DNA from: DAONJL01 sp035405645 [NCBI: bacterium]
GTDB taxonomy: Bacteria; JAGOBX01; DAONJL01
Direction of reading: 5' to 3'
DNA length: 64,000 bases
Assembly (NCBI GenBank): GCA_035405645.1
Contig: DAONJL010000009.1
Span: forward strand, 4,673 to 68,672
This document shows positions 8,703 to 17,563 of this stretch, piece after piece. The translations under genes and the position numbers were made by a program. Under the pieces are notes generated by a model. The model did no database searches. It was not told where the DNA came from and was given only the letters and a program-made list of their open reading frames with translations. Every line of letters starts with the position of its first letter. Positions within the stretch are counted from its first letter, which is position 1.

Positions 8703-9941
8703 ATGCAAAATACAATAATACCTTTTTCTTTATCTGAGTTTGAAAATTTCTTTATAAAATTTTTTTCTAATATTATTGAGAATATTTCCATTTTAAGTTT
8801 TGGTGAAACATTACATAGTTCAGAAGAAATATTTGAAATAAGAAATAAAATTTTTAAAATACTTGTTGAAAAATATGGTTTTTCTGCAATTGCAATTGAA
8901 AGCAGTTTTCCACATTCAAAAATAATTAATGATTATATAAATAACCAATCTTTAGTTACTTATCAAGAAATAATGGATATAGGAATCAATAATGGCTTTG
9001 GTAGATTTAAAGCAAATGAAGATTTATTAAATTGGCTGAAAGAATATAATTCAAAACCAGAAAATAAAAGAAAAATATATTTTTATGGTTGCGATATTCC
9101 AGGTAAAAATTATGGTCCTGCTGCTCCTCATTTCCTTATAAATTTAATTTTGGATTATTTTAAAAAATATGATGAACAAATTTATAATAAATATAAAAAT
9201 AAAATATATGATTTACTTAATTCAGAAGAAGTATGGGAATCTTATGAAGCATTAACAAATCCTTCAAAAGCGTATGGTTTTACTGATAATGCTTTAAAGT
9301 TAAAGGTAGAAATCAATAATATTTTAATTGAACTTAAACGAAATAAATTTGAATATATAAAAAAAAGCGGAAAATTCTTATATGATGAAATTTTACATTT
9401 AGCAATAATAACAAATGAACATTTGAATTATCACACAGCAATTGCACAGGCAGCAGGTTATGAATTTTTACTTGCTTATCGTGATTTTTTAATTTCAGAA
9501 AATATTAAATATATTTTTAATAAGGAACACGAACGAACAAAAGGAAAATTATTTATTTTTATGCATAATGCGCATATTCAAAAAGGTAAAGTTTTTATGC
9601 CAATTAGTTCAACTAATTGTGAATGGTGGCCTGCTGGTTCTTATATAAATGAAAAATTTAACGAACAATATCTTTCGATAGGTTCTGCTATTGGTTTATG
9701 TGATGAATATGTGCCTGATATTCCAGATGATAATACTTATGAAAAATATTTTTTAAATTTGAATTTACCATTTTTTGCTTTCCAAACAAAAAAATTAAAA
9801 GAAAAATTAGATTTAACGCAATTTAAAGTTCGAGCGTTTTCAGCAAAAAATCCATCATATAAACCATTATCTTCACAATCTTTTTCTGATTTTGATTTTA
9901 TTTTTTTTATAAATAAAATAACACCAGCAAAAAAAATATAA
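8703..9941 (+). CDS. Erythromycin esterase-family protein
   Basis: This 412-residue protein fits the erythromycin esterase (PF05139) fold. GETLHS places a conserved His at 38, AIESSF a conserved Glu at 66, and FMHNAHIQ conserved His residues at 288 and 291, which correspond to the active-site set described for Ere and related enzymes. Most chromosomal members of this large family have unknown natural substrates and do not act on macrolides, so a resistance role should not be assumed. Codon use matches the neighbours. It lies between two unrelated genes, with its own promoter and no Shine-Dalgarno. Confidence 0.78.
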   Translation: MQNTIIPFSLSEFENFFIKFFSNIIENISILSFGETLHSSEEIFEIRNKIFKILVEKYGFSAIAIESSFPHSKIINDYINNQSLVTYQEIMDIGINNGFGRFKANEDLLNWLKEYNSKPENKRKIYFYGCDIPGKNYGPAAPHFLINLILDYFKKYDEQIYNKYKNKIYDLLNSEEVWESYEALTNPSKAYGFTDNALKLKVEINNILIELKRNKFEYIKKSGKFLYDEILHLAIITNEHLNYHTAIAQAAGYEFLLAYRDFLISENIKYIFNKEHERTKGKLFIFMHNAHIQKGKVFMPISSTNCEWWPAGSYINEKFNEQYLSIGSAIGLCDEYVPDIPDDNTYEKYFLNLNLPFFAFQTKKLKEKLDLTQFKVRAFSAKNPSYKPLSSQSFSDFDFIFFINKITPAKKI

Positions 9942-9954
9942 AAGGAGGAAAAAA

Positions 9955-10458
9955 ATGGCTAAAAAAAAGAAAAGTGAAAAAGATTTTTTAAAAGACGCAA
10001 CACCAGAAGATTTAGCAATGGTAGAGTATATTAAGAAACATTCTTATATTGATGATTTTGATTTGCCAATAAAATTATCAATAAATGAATTTGACAGGTA
10101 TGTTAAAATTTTATATGAACAAAAAAGCGATATAAAAGAAATTGAAAAAGCAATTATGGTATTAGCCCATTTAGATGAACGCGATAAAGCAAGAGAAATA
10201 TTTGAAGATATAAAAAAATATAATGTTATAAAAGATGAGAGATTAAAGATCTGGATTGATATGGCAATAGATGAATTAAAGGAAGATATCAGTATAGGAG
10301 ACAGAGGTGGTAAAGTAAAAATAATTTCAATTAAAGTTCCAGAATCACTCAAATATAATCCAGAATTTTTTTTGGATTATTTAAAAGAAAAAGTAAAAGA
10401 AAAAAAACAAAAAAATAAAAAGAAGAAAAAAGGAGATAAAGGTAGAAGTTGGATTTAA
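9955..10458 (+). CDS. Lysine-rich hypothetical protein
   Basis: I do not recognise this 167-residue protein. It has no signal peptide or membrane segment. It starts with a basic stretch, has a helical middle with DERDKAREIFEDIKKY resembling a single TPR- or HEAT-like helix pair, and ends in a very Lys-rich tail (about residues 140-160), which suggests nucleic-acid or ribosome binding. The ribosome site AAGGAGG (9942-9948) is one of the strongest in the window and sits 6 nt before the ATG, implying good expression. It directly follows the esterase-family gene. Confidence 0.6.
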   Translation: MAKKKKSEKDFLKDATPEDLAMVEYIKKHSYIDDFDLPIKLSINEFDRYVKILYEQKSDIKEIEKAIMVLAHLDERDKAREIFEDIKKYNVIKDERLKIWIDMAIDELKEDISIGDRGGKVKIISIKVPESLKYNPEFFLDYLKEKVKEKKQKNKKKKKGDKGRSWI

Positions 10459-10482
10459 CTCAACTTTTTATTTTATTTTTTT
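10446..10482 (+). terminator. Possible weak intrinsic terminator
   Basis: AAGTTG (10446-10451) pairs with CAACTT (10461-10466) around a 9-nt loop and is followed by a long T-rich run. The stem spans the stop codon of the Lys-rich protein and is only 6 bp, so efficiency is doubtful in this AT-rich genome. Confidence 0.35.
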
Positions 10483-10536
10483 AGTCATAATAATCTTTTT
10501 TGATTAATTTCTCTTTATAAAAAATACATATTATTT

Positions 10537-12315
10537 ATGAATAAAAAAGTGCGTTTAATTTTTGCTGATTTTGAAAAAGAATATATAATAAATGATTCAC
10601 CATTTATTCTTGATTTCTTACAAAAAAATAATATTTTTATTGATGCACTTTGTAGTGGTGAAGGCAAATGCAAAAAATGTCTTGTAAATTTAGATGGTGA
10701 ATTTGTTCTTGCCTGTCAAACAAAAATTAATAAAGATTCAACAATTATATTACAACAAAAAAATTTATATAAAACAAAGGAGGAAATTTTTTTTAATGAA
10801 GTAAAAAATAAATATAAAGAATTTCCTTTAATAAAAAAAATTTATATAGATTTTTCACTACAAATTAAACAACCTTATATTTCTGATTTTGATTTTTTAA
10901 ATTTAATTTTACAAAAAGAAAATCTAATTATTTCTGAATTAAATAATATATCATTATTAAATAAATTAAATAACTATATTCATTCACAATCAAAAGTTAT
11001 AATATATTTATTAAAAACAAATGAAAAATATGAACTAATAAATATAACAGAAAAAATTGAAAATAAAAATATAGGATTGGCAATAGATTTAGGCACAACA
11101 ACTATTTCTATCAGTGCAGTCGATTTTGATAATGTAAATATATTAGATACAATAAATTTTTATAATCCACAAATTATATATGGTGCTGATATTATTCATC
11201 GAATTATATTTTCATTAAAAAAAGAAAATCGCGAAAAAATTCAACAATCATTAATAAACGGTTTATCACAAGCAATAAAATTTCTTTTAAATAAAAATAA
11301 AATAAATTCAGATGAAATAACAGCAATAGTAATATCAGGAAATACTACAATGATTCATTTATTTTTAGGACTAAATGCTAAATATATTCGTGAATTTCCA
11401 TATTCACCAGTATCAAATAATTTTAGTAAAATACAAGCAAAACAATTTTTCGACTTTTTAAATTATGCAAATATTTTTATTATTCCTTCTGTTGCAAATT
11501 ATTTAGGTGGTGATTTAGTTTCAGGTGCTGCATATTGTAATTTAATAAATACTCATGAAAATTCACTTTTAATTGATTTAGGAACAAATGGCGAAATTAT
11601 TTTAGCAAGTAATGGTATATTAGCAGGTTGTGCTTGTTCTGCTGGTCCTGCATTTGAAGGACTTGGATTAAATTGTGGTGAACGATATAGTGAAGGTGTT
11701 GTTTTTGATGTAAATTATAATAATGAAAAATTTCATTACTTTATTGCTGGCGAAACAAAACCAAAAGGAATTTGTGGAACTGGCGTAATTAGTTTATTAA
11801 GACATTTATATGAAAAAAAATATATTGACAAACGAGGAAAATTTACAGATAAAATTACTGATAAATTAAATAATAAAAAAATCTTTATTTTATTTGATGA
11901 AAAATCAACAGCACATAATAAAATTATTTATATTGATGAAATTGACATTGACAATATTTTAAGAGCAAAAGCAGCAATATTTGCTGGTATGAAATTATTA
12001 TTAAAAAAATTTGAACTTGACTTTTATGATATTAATAAATTTTATATATCAGGTGGAATTGGAAATTCTTTAAATATTGAAAATTCAATTTATATTGGTT
12101 TATTGCCAAAATTATCAATTGATAAATTTTTATTTGTAGGTAATACTTCATTAACTGGTGCAATATATTATTTATTATATGATGAAATAAGAAAGCAAAT
12201 AAATGAAGTAGCAAAAAAAATTACATATTTTGATTTAAGTAATGAAACAGAATATACAGATGAATTTTTAGCGGCATTATTTATACCGCATACTGATGAA
12301 AAATTATTCTTATAA
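10537..12315 (+). CDS. RACo-like ferredoxin-ASKHA ATPase (corrinoid protein activator)
   Basis: The protein begins with a [2Fe-2S] ferredoxin domain whose ligands C39, C45, C48 and C60 follow the CX5CX2CX11C plant-type pattern. After a linker it enters a DUF4445 ASKHA ATPase domain from about residue 178 (IGLAIDLGTTT), with phosphate-binding loops such as VISGNTTMIHL, LIDLGTNGEI and ACSAGPAFEG. This architecture is that of reductive activators of corrinoid proteins (RACo/RamA-like), which spend ATP to return Co(II) to Co(I) in methyltransferase systems. At 592 aa the length is typical. No corrinoid protein or methyltransferase is in the window, so the partner is unknown. It is followed 12 nt later by glnS. 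Confidence 0.82.
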   Translation: MNKKVRLIFADFEKEYIINDSPFILDFLQKNNIFIDALCSGEGKCKKCLVNLDGEFVLACQTKINKDSTIILQQKNLYKTKEEIFFNEVKNKYKEFPLIKKIYIDFSLQIKQPYISDFDFLNLILQKENLIISELNNISLLNKLNNYIHSQSKVIIYLLKTNEKYELINITEKIENKNIGLAIDLGTTTISISAVDFDNVNILDTINFYNPQIIYGADIIHRIIFSLKKENREKIQQSLINGLSQAIKFLLNKNKINSDEITAIVISGNTTMIHLFLGLNAKYIREFPYSPVSNNFSKIQAKQFFDFLNYANIFIIPSVANYLGGDLVSGAAYCNLINTHENSLLIDLGTNGEIILASNGILAGCACSAGPAFEGLGLNCGERYSEGVVFDVNYNNEKFHYFIAGETKPKGICGTGVISLLRHLYEKKYIDKRGKFTDKITDKLNNKKIFILFDEKSTAHNKIIYIDEIDIDNILRAKAAIFAGMKLLLKKFELDFYDINKFYISGGIGNSLNIENSIYIGLLPKLSIDKFLFVGNTSLTGAIYYLLYDEIRKQINEVAKKITYFDLSNETEYTDEFLAALFIPHTDEKLFL

Positions 12316-12327
12316 AGAGGTTTTATT

Positions 12328-14016
12328 ATGGAAGAAAAAAATGAAAGTAAAAATTTTATTGAAGAAATAATTGATGAACATAACAGGACAAATAAATATG
12401 GTGGTAAAGTAGTAACAAGATTTCCACCAGAACCGAATGGCTACTTACATATAGGACACGCAAAATCAATTTGTTTAAATTTTGGAATTGCTAAAAAATA
12501 TGGTGGGAAATGTCATCTTCGTTTTGATGATACTAATCCAGTGAAAGAAGATATTGAATATATTGAATCAATAAAAGAAGATGTTAAATGGCTTGGTTTT
12601 GATTGGGGCGAAAACTTATTCTTTGCCTCTGATTATTTTGACCAATTGTATGAATATGCAATCCAATTAATAAAAAAAGGTAAAGCGTATGTATGTCAGT
12701 TAAGTCCAGATAAAATCCGTGAATATCGTGGCACATTAACTGAACCAGGTAAAGATAGTCCATATCGTAATCGTTCAGTTGAAGAAAATCTTGAATTATT
12801 TGAGAAAATGCGAAGAGGTGAATTTGAAGAAGGCGAAGCAATACTACGCGCTAAAATAGATATGAGTTCTCCAAATATAAATATGCGAGATCCTGCAATT
12901 TATCGAATAAAAAAAGTAGCACATCATCGCACTGGCAATAAATGGTGTATTTATCCAATGTATGACTTTGCCCATTGTATTTCTGATTCTATCGAAAAAA
13001 TAACACATTCAATTTGCACACTTGAATTTGAAGATCATAGACCACTATATGATTGGTTTTTAGATGAATTAGGAATTTATCATCCACAACAAATAGAATT
13101 TGCTCGATTAAATCTAACTTATACAGTAATGAGTAAAAGAAAATTATTGGAATTAGTTAAAGAAAAAATAGTTAGTGGTTGGGATGATCCACGAATGCCA
13201 ACTCTAAGTGGATTACGAAGACGAGGTTATACGCCAGAAGCAATTCGTCAGTTTTGTGATGCAATCGGCGTTGCTAAAAGTAATAGTATGGTTGATATAA
13301 GTCATTTAGAGCATTGCTTACGAGAAGACTTGAATAAACGCGCACAAAGAGTAATGGCAGTTTTAGAACCAATAAAAATAATTATTGAAAATTATCCTGA
13401 TAATCAAATTGAAGAAATAGAAATTCTAAATAATCCAGAAGATGAAACAATGGGAAAAAGAAAAATTCATTTTACAAAGATAATTTATATTGAGAAAGAT
13501 GATTTTAGAGAAGTTCCACCGCCAAAATATTTTCGACTTTATCCTGGCAATGAAGTTCGTTTAATGAATGCATATTATATTAAATGTAAAGAAATAATAA
13601 AAGATAAAGTAACAGGTGAAATAAAAGAAATAATTTGCACTTATGATCCTGAAACAAAAGGTGGCTGGTCAAAAGATGGTAGAAAAGTTAAAGGTACAAT
13701 ACACTGGATTTCTGATATTGATGCTGTTAATGCAGAAGTTCGTCTATATGACCATTTATTTACCATACCAAATCTTGATGATATTCCTGAAGATAAAGAT
13801 TATAAAGATTACTTAAATCCTAATTCATTAATTGTATTAAAAAATTGCAAAGTAGAAAACAGATTACAAAATGCAGCAATAGGCGATAAATTTCAATTTT
13901 TAAGACTTGGTTATTTTTGTATTGATAAAGATTCAACACCAGAAAATTTAATAATAAATCGCACAGTGCCATTAAAAGATAGTTGGGCAAAAATAGAAAA
14001 AAAATTAAGTAAATAA
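12328..14016 (+). CDS. glnS: Glutaminyl-tRNA synthetase
   Basis: A class I synthetase that charges tRNA-Gln with glutamine. The HIGH motif is at residues 41-44 (inside [16 protein letters not shown]) and the KMSKS-type loop reads VMSKRK at 267-272. The Gln-specific [14 protein letters not shown] context, rather than the GluRS KLSKR pattern, supports GlnRS. The length, 562 aa, includes the usual two beta-barrel anticodon-binding domains. Its presence implies direct glutaminylation rather than only the GatCAB route. An AGAGG ribosome site precedes the ATG, and the gene probably shares a transcript with the upstream RACo-like gene. A matching tRNA-Gln lies at 50225. Confidence 0.96.
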   Translation: MEEKNESKNFIEEIIDEHNRTNKYGGKVVTRFPPEPNGYLHIGHAKSICLNFGIAKKYGGKCHLRFDDTNPVKEDIEYIESIKEDVKWLGFDWGENLFFASDYFDQLYEYAIQLIKKGKAYVCQLSPDKIREYRGTLTEPGKDSPYRNRSVEENLELFEKMRRGEFEEGEAILRAKIDMSSPNINMRDPAIYRIKKVAHHRTGNKWCIYPMYDFAHCISDSIEKITHSICTLEFEDHRPLYDWFLDELGIYHPQQIEFARLNLTYTVMSKRKLLELVKEKIVSGWDDPRMPTLSGLRRRGYTPEAIRQFCDAIGVAKSNSMVDISHLEHCLREDLNKRAQRVMAVLEPIKIIIENYPDNQIEEIEILNNPEDETMGKRKIHFTKIIYIEKDDFREVPPPKYFRLYPGNEVRLMNAYYIKCKEIIKDKVTGEIKEIICTYDPETKGGWSKDGRKVKGTIHWISDIDAVNAEVRLYDHLFTIPNLDDIPEDKDYKDYLNPNSLIVLKNCKVENRLQNAAIGDKFQFLRLGYFCIDKDSTPENLIINRTVPLKDSWAKIEKKLSK

Positions 14017-14118
14017 ATTATTAAATAATAAAATGATAGACAAGTTAAATATAACTACATTATTATTTGAGACTTCTAAAATATTTATATTTTAATTTTG
14101 TTAATTTGCATCATAATG

Positions 14119-15324
14119 TTATTTATCAATTGTTGAGAAATAACCTGATATTTTATAACCACAATATTCACAATTACCTTTTTTATTTACTTTTAATTCT
14201 TTTACATAATATCCTTTTCTCACTATTATTGTTTTTTTACAATTTGGACAAATAGTATCCTGTCCTTTATCTTCAAGTAAATTTCCAATATATACATATT
14301 TTAAACCAACAGTTTTAGCAATATCAAAAGCTTTATATAAAGTTTCAGGTGGTGTTGGTGGTTTATTTTTCAATTTATAATTTGGAAAAAATCTCAAAAA
14401 ATGTAATGGCGTTTCAGCACCTAAATTTTCATATATCCATTTACATAAATTTCGTATTTCTTCATCAGAATCATTTGCGTCAGGAATAATAAGATTTGAT
14501 ATTTCTAACCAGACATTCTCTTTTTTCATTATTTTTAAAGCATTTAATACAGGTGCAAGTTTTGCCGTTGTATATGTTCTATAAACTTTTTCTGTAAAGC
14601 CTTTTAAATCAACTGTCGCTGCATCTATATATTTACATAATTCTTTCAAAGGTTCTTCATTTATATAAGCAGCTGTAACAAGAACATTTTTAATACCTTG
14701 TTCTTTTGCTTTTTTTGCTGTTTCTATAACATACTCATAAAAAATAACGGGTTCAGAATAAGTATAAGAAATTATTCTCGAATTATTATTTATTGCTAAT
14801 TGCACAACATCCTGTGGTAATAAAACATTTACATTTTCAATATCAAATGGATTTAATTGTGATATTGTCCAATTCTGACAATTAATGCAATGTAGATTAC
14901 AACCTGCTGTTGCTATTGATAGTGTTCTTTCCTTTGGAAAAAAATGATAAAATGGTTTTTTTTCAATTGGGTCAATATTTACTGCAACAGGGCGAGCATA
15001 AACGAGTGAATATAATTTGCCATTGATATTAGCCCGAACACGACAATCGCCAACAAACCCATTTTCAATTACACATTCACGAGGACATAAAAGACATAAA
15101 ACTTTTTTATCTTCAAGTTTCTCATAATATTTCGCTTCATATAATGCAAGATTTTTTTGTTTTACTAATTCTTCTGTAATTAATTGATTTGCTGCTTCTA
15201 TTTCTTTTGGTTTGAAAAATTTTATTTTTGAATCTTCTCTTTTTATCTTAAAAATATCTGATAATAATGAATAAAAAATTACAATGAAAAAAAATAATGA
15301 AATAAATAACTTTATTTTTTTCAT
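14119..15324 (-). CDS. amrS: AmmeMemoRadiSam system radical SAM enzyme, membrane-anchored
   Basis: The core follows the AmrS family: an LCLLCPREC cysteine pair near residues 77-84, YARPVAVNIDPIEKKPFYHF, then the radical SAM motif C142NLHC146INC149. The C terminus carries a zinc-ribbon-like set C359, C362, C385 and C388. Members accompany Memo-like and AMMECR1-like proteins in a conserved but unexplained three-gene system; neither partner is in the window. The N terminus is unusual: a basic start is followed by a hydrophobic segment at residues 4-21, which reads as a signal anchor. It shares a TAATG junction with the aldolase gene upstream, indicating translational coupling. Confidence 0.85.
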   Translation of the reverse strand: MKKIKLFISLFFFIVIFYSLLSDIFKIKREDSKIKFFKPKEIEAANQLITEELVKQKNLALYEAKYYEKLEDKKVLCLLCPRECVIENGFVGDCRVRANINGKLYSLVYARPVAVNIDPIEKKPFYHFFPKERTLSIATAGCNLHCINCQNWTISQLNPFDIENVNVLLPQDVVQLAINNNSRIISYTYSEPVIFYEYVIETAKKAKEQGIKNVLVTAAYINEEPLKELCKYIDAATVDLKGFTEKVYRTYTTAKLAPVLNALKIMKKENVWLEISNLIIPDANDSDEEIRNLCKWIYENLGAETPLHFLRFFPNYKLKNKPPTPPETLYKAFDIAKTVGLKYVYIGNLLEDKGQDTICPNCKKTIIVRKGYYVKELKVNKKGNCEYCGYKISGYFSTIDK

Positions 15325-16100
15325 TACTTACATCTTAATTCATTATCCTTTATCCGTTTTTCATATAATGATTTTTTATAAGAAATGCAATTTTTAAAAT
15401 GTTTATATAATTCTATTTCAAAGGATAAATACTCTTTAATAAACTCAAAACTTTTAAATTCAGAAACTTTAAAAACTATATTCCGTGTATTTATTAATTC
15501 TGGTTTTAAATAAGTTATAATTTTTTCAATATTAGAAAATTTTATTTTGCCGCCTATAGAAATAAATAAAGAAGGGTCTTTTGCTTTAACAGAAGAAATA
15601 ATTTTTTTACAGGTTTTATATACACATTCATCATCAACATCAAGTCCCATACTTCCTGCTAAATCAGTTCTGCCAATAATCACAGAACTAATATTTTTAA
15701 AATATTTATTATTAATAATTTGATTTAAATTTTTTACTGCTGTGATAGTTTCAATATTTATACTAAATTTAATATTCAAATTTTCAGGTTTTAAATCTAA
15801 AAAAGATTTATAAAAATTAATAAAACTATATTCAGATTCAATCATTGGCGCAACAATAACATCAACTTTATTTTTGATACACTCTCGTATATCATTTCTT
15901 GCTTCCGGTCCACCTATTTTAACAATTAAAGGAACTAATTTATCAGAAATTTTTCTAAAAAAAGCAATCTCATCAAAATTCATATCTTCTACTTCTGTTC
16001 CTGCTTTTAATGCATATAAACCTCTTTCTCTTTTTAAAAAAGAAATTTTCTTTTTAAAATATGAAATAATTGATTTATCAAAAAAATATTTTGTAGGCAT
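15324..16100 (-). CDS. HpcH/HpaI-type aldolase / citrate-lyase-family protein
   Basis: This 258-residue protein resembles the (beta/alpha)8 HpcH/HpaI aldolase family: GLYALKAGTEVEDMNFDE, PLIVKIGGPEARND, VDVIVAPMIESEYSF, INIETITA and VIIGRTDLAGSMGLD are family-like blocks carrying the expected metal- and substrate-binding acidic residues. Related enzymes cleave or form C-C bonds of 2-keto acids. A subgroup with this same AGTEVEDM...GGPEA pattern is found in sugar or surface-polysaccharide clusters; I cannot name the substrate. It lies 26 nt after the transglycosylase gene and is coupled to the radical SAM gene behind it. Confidence 0.72.
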   Translation of the reverse strand: MPTKYFFDKSIISYFKKKISFLKRERGLYALKAGTEVEDMNFDEIAFFRKISDKLVPLIVKIGGPEARNDIRECIKNKVDVIVAPMIESEYSFINFYKSFLDLKPENLNIKFSINIETITAVKNLNQIINNKYFKNISSVIIGRTDLAGSMGLDVDDECVYKTCKKIISSVKAKDPSLFISIGGKIKFSNIEKIITYLKPELINTRNIVFKVSEFKSFEFIKEYLSFEIELYKHFKNCISYKKSLYEKRIKDNELRCK

Positions 16101-16126
16101 TTTAACTCCAAGTGTTTTATTTTTCT

Positions 16127-17401
16127 TTAACTTTTGATTTTTAAGAATTCACCTTTATATAAATTATTCTTGTTATAGATTCGTTGCAACCATCTTTTTT
16201 CTTTGTTATCCCAGTAGTAAATATCAGAAATATCAACATTAAATCTTTCAGAAATGGATTCTAATGTATCGCCAATTTGTGCTTCATAAAAATAATCTTT
16301 ATTATTTTTATTTGAAATTGATATATTTAAATCCGCTGTATTTGCATAGTTTTGAATATAATTATTATATTTTGATAAAAATATTTTTTTTGTTTTTGCT
16401 GGTAAATAAATATTGCAATCAATACCAACAGGTAATTTATTTGTTATATGTGGATTATAAGAATTTATTTTTTCAAAACTAACATCAAGCCAGGAACTAA
16501 TTTTATATAAATCTAATTTAACCGGTGGGTTTATTTTCACTAAGTCATAAGTATAAGGCGTAATATAACCCTTCATAAAATTATATCTTTCAATATTTTC
16601 ATAAATAATTTTAAATGCTAATATTTGTGGAATATAATTTTTTGTTTCTAATGGTAATCTATCTAATTGCCAAAAATCTTTAATACCATTTTTATAGATA
16701 ATTGCATACCTAACAGTCTGTGGCCCACAATTATATGCTGCTAAAGCTAATAGCCAATCATAAAAACGATATTCTGAACTATAATATAAATATCTTAAAT
16801 AATCACAAGCTGCTTTTGTTGATTTCTCTAAATCATTTCTTTCATCGTATTGAATTGGATATATTGTTTTTAAATTATATCTACGACCTGTTTCATCAAT
16901 AAATTGCCACCAGCCTTTTGCGCCTTTATGTGAAACTGCTCTGGCATTTAAACCACTTTCGTGAACACACACATAAAAAAGGTCAAGCGGCAATCCTTCA
17001 TTTTGTAATATATTTTTTATTGTTTTTTCATAATATTGTGCTTTGTAAATTAGATTTTGTATTCCTTTTCTTGCTTTTGAATCTGTTGTATATTTTTTTA
17101 AAATATATTGAACTTTATAATTAAGTCGCACACGCTGATTACAAAAATCTATTGTCTCAAAATCATATTTTTCTTCTGGGTATAAATTTGATAAATAAGA
17201 GGTATCATTAAAATCATTATTGAACATTAAAGAATTTAAATATGATAGTGAAGAACCATTCTCTTCTGTAAAATTATTTTTGGTTAATAATTCTTCAAAA
17301 TTATAACTTTCCAATCTTCGTTCATAAGAAGTGCAGCCGAAAAAGATTAAATATGAACATAATATAAATAAATAAATTAATATTATACGCTTCCTTTTCA
17401 T
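16127..17401 (-). CDS. Membrane-bound lytic murein transglycosylase (MltD-like lipoprotein)
   Basis: An N-terminal lipoprotein signal ends in the lipobox ...LIFFGC with C23 as the lipid attachment site. The SLT catalytic domain carries the Glu E148 in CVHESGLNARAVS, followed by GAKGWWQF and the AAYNCGP motif. A single LysM domain closes the protein (about 372-420, GDTLESISERFNVD). The enzyme cleaves the MurNAc-GlcNAc bond of peptidoglycan with 1,6-anhydro product formation and is tethered to the outer membrane. MltD proteins often carry two or more LysM modules; here one is clear and a second around residues 290-335 is only suggested. Confidence 0.9.
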   Translation of the reverse strand: MKRKRIILIYLFILCSYLIFFGCTSYERRLESYNFEELLTKNNFTEENGSSLSYLNSLMFNNDFNDTSYLSNLYPEEKYDFETIDFCNQRVRLNYKVQYILKKYTTDSKARKGIQNLIYKAQYYEKTIKNILQNEGLPLDLFYVCVHESGLNARAVSHKGAKGWWQFIDETGRRYNLKTIYPIQYDERNDLEKSTKAACDYLRYLYYSSEYRFYDWLLALAAYNCGPQTVRYAIIYKNGIKDFWQLDRLPLETKNYIPQILAFKIIYENIERYNFMKGYITPYTYDLVKINPPVKLDLYKISSWLDVSFEKINSYNPHITNKLPVGIDCNIYLPAKTKKIFLSKYNNYIQNYANTADLNISISNKNNKDYFYEAQIGDTLESISERFNVDISDIYYWDNKEKRWLQRIYNKNNLYKGEFLKIKS

Positions 17402-17439
17402 TAAAATTTCTCAAATTTTTTTATTGATTTTAAAAAATA

Positions 17440-17469
17440 ATTATAATATAATAATAACAATATTGTCAA
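17440..17469 (-). promoter_or_regulatory. Promoter of the transglycosylase-aldolase-amrS operon
   Basis: On the minus strand TTGACA (17464-17469) and a perfect TATAAT (17440-17445) are 18 nt apart. The resulting leader is about 30 nt, ending in TTGAGAAATTTTA before the ATG at 17401. Confidence 0.65.
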
Positions 17470-17563
17470 TTATTATTTTTAAAAAATTTATAAATACAAT
17501 TGATATAAATAACACTCATTTTAGAAATTTTTTTTCACTGCAATTCAATAGGAACTTAAAATA

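Noticed and set aside
8703-9941. Macrolide resistance gene
   Set aside because: Only the broad erythromycin-esterase fold is supported; the gene matches the chromosome in composition and there are no mobile elements around it.
14067-14255. Small plus-strand gene
   Set aside because: Mostly antisense to the C terminus of the radical SAM gene and Leu/Phe/Asn-rich; no start signal.
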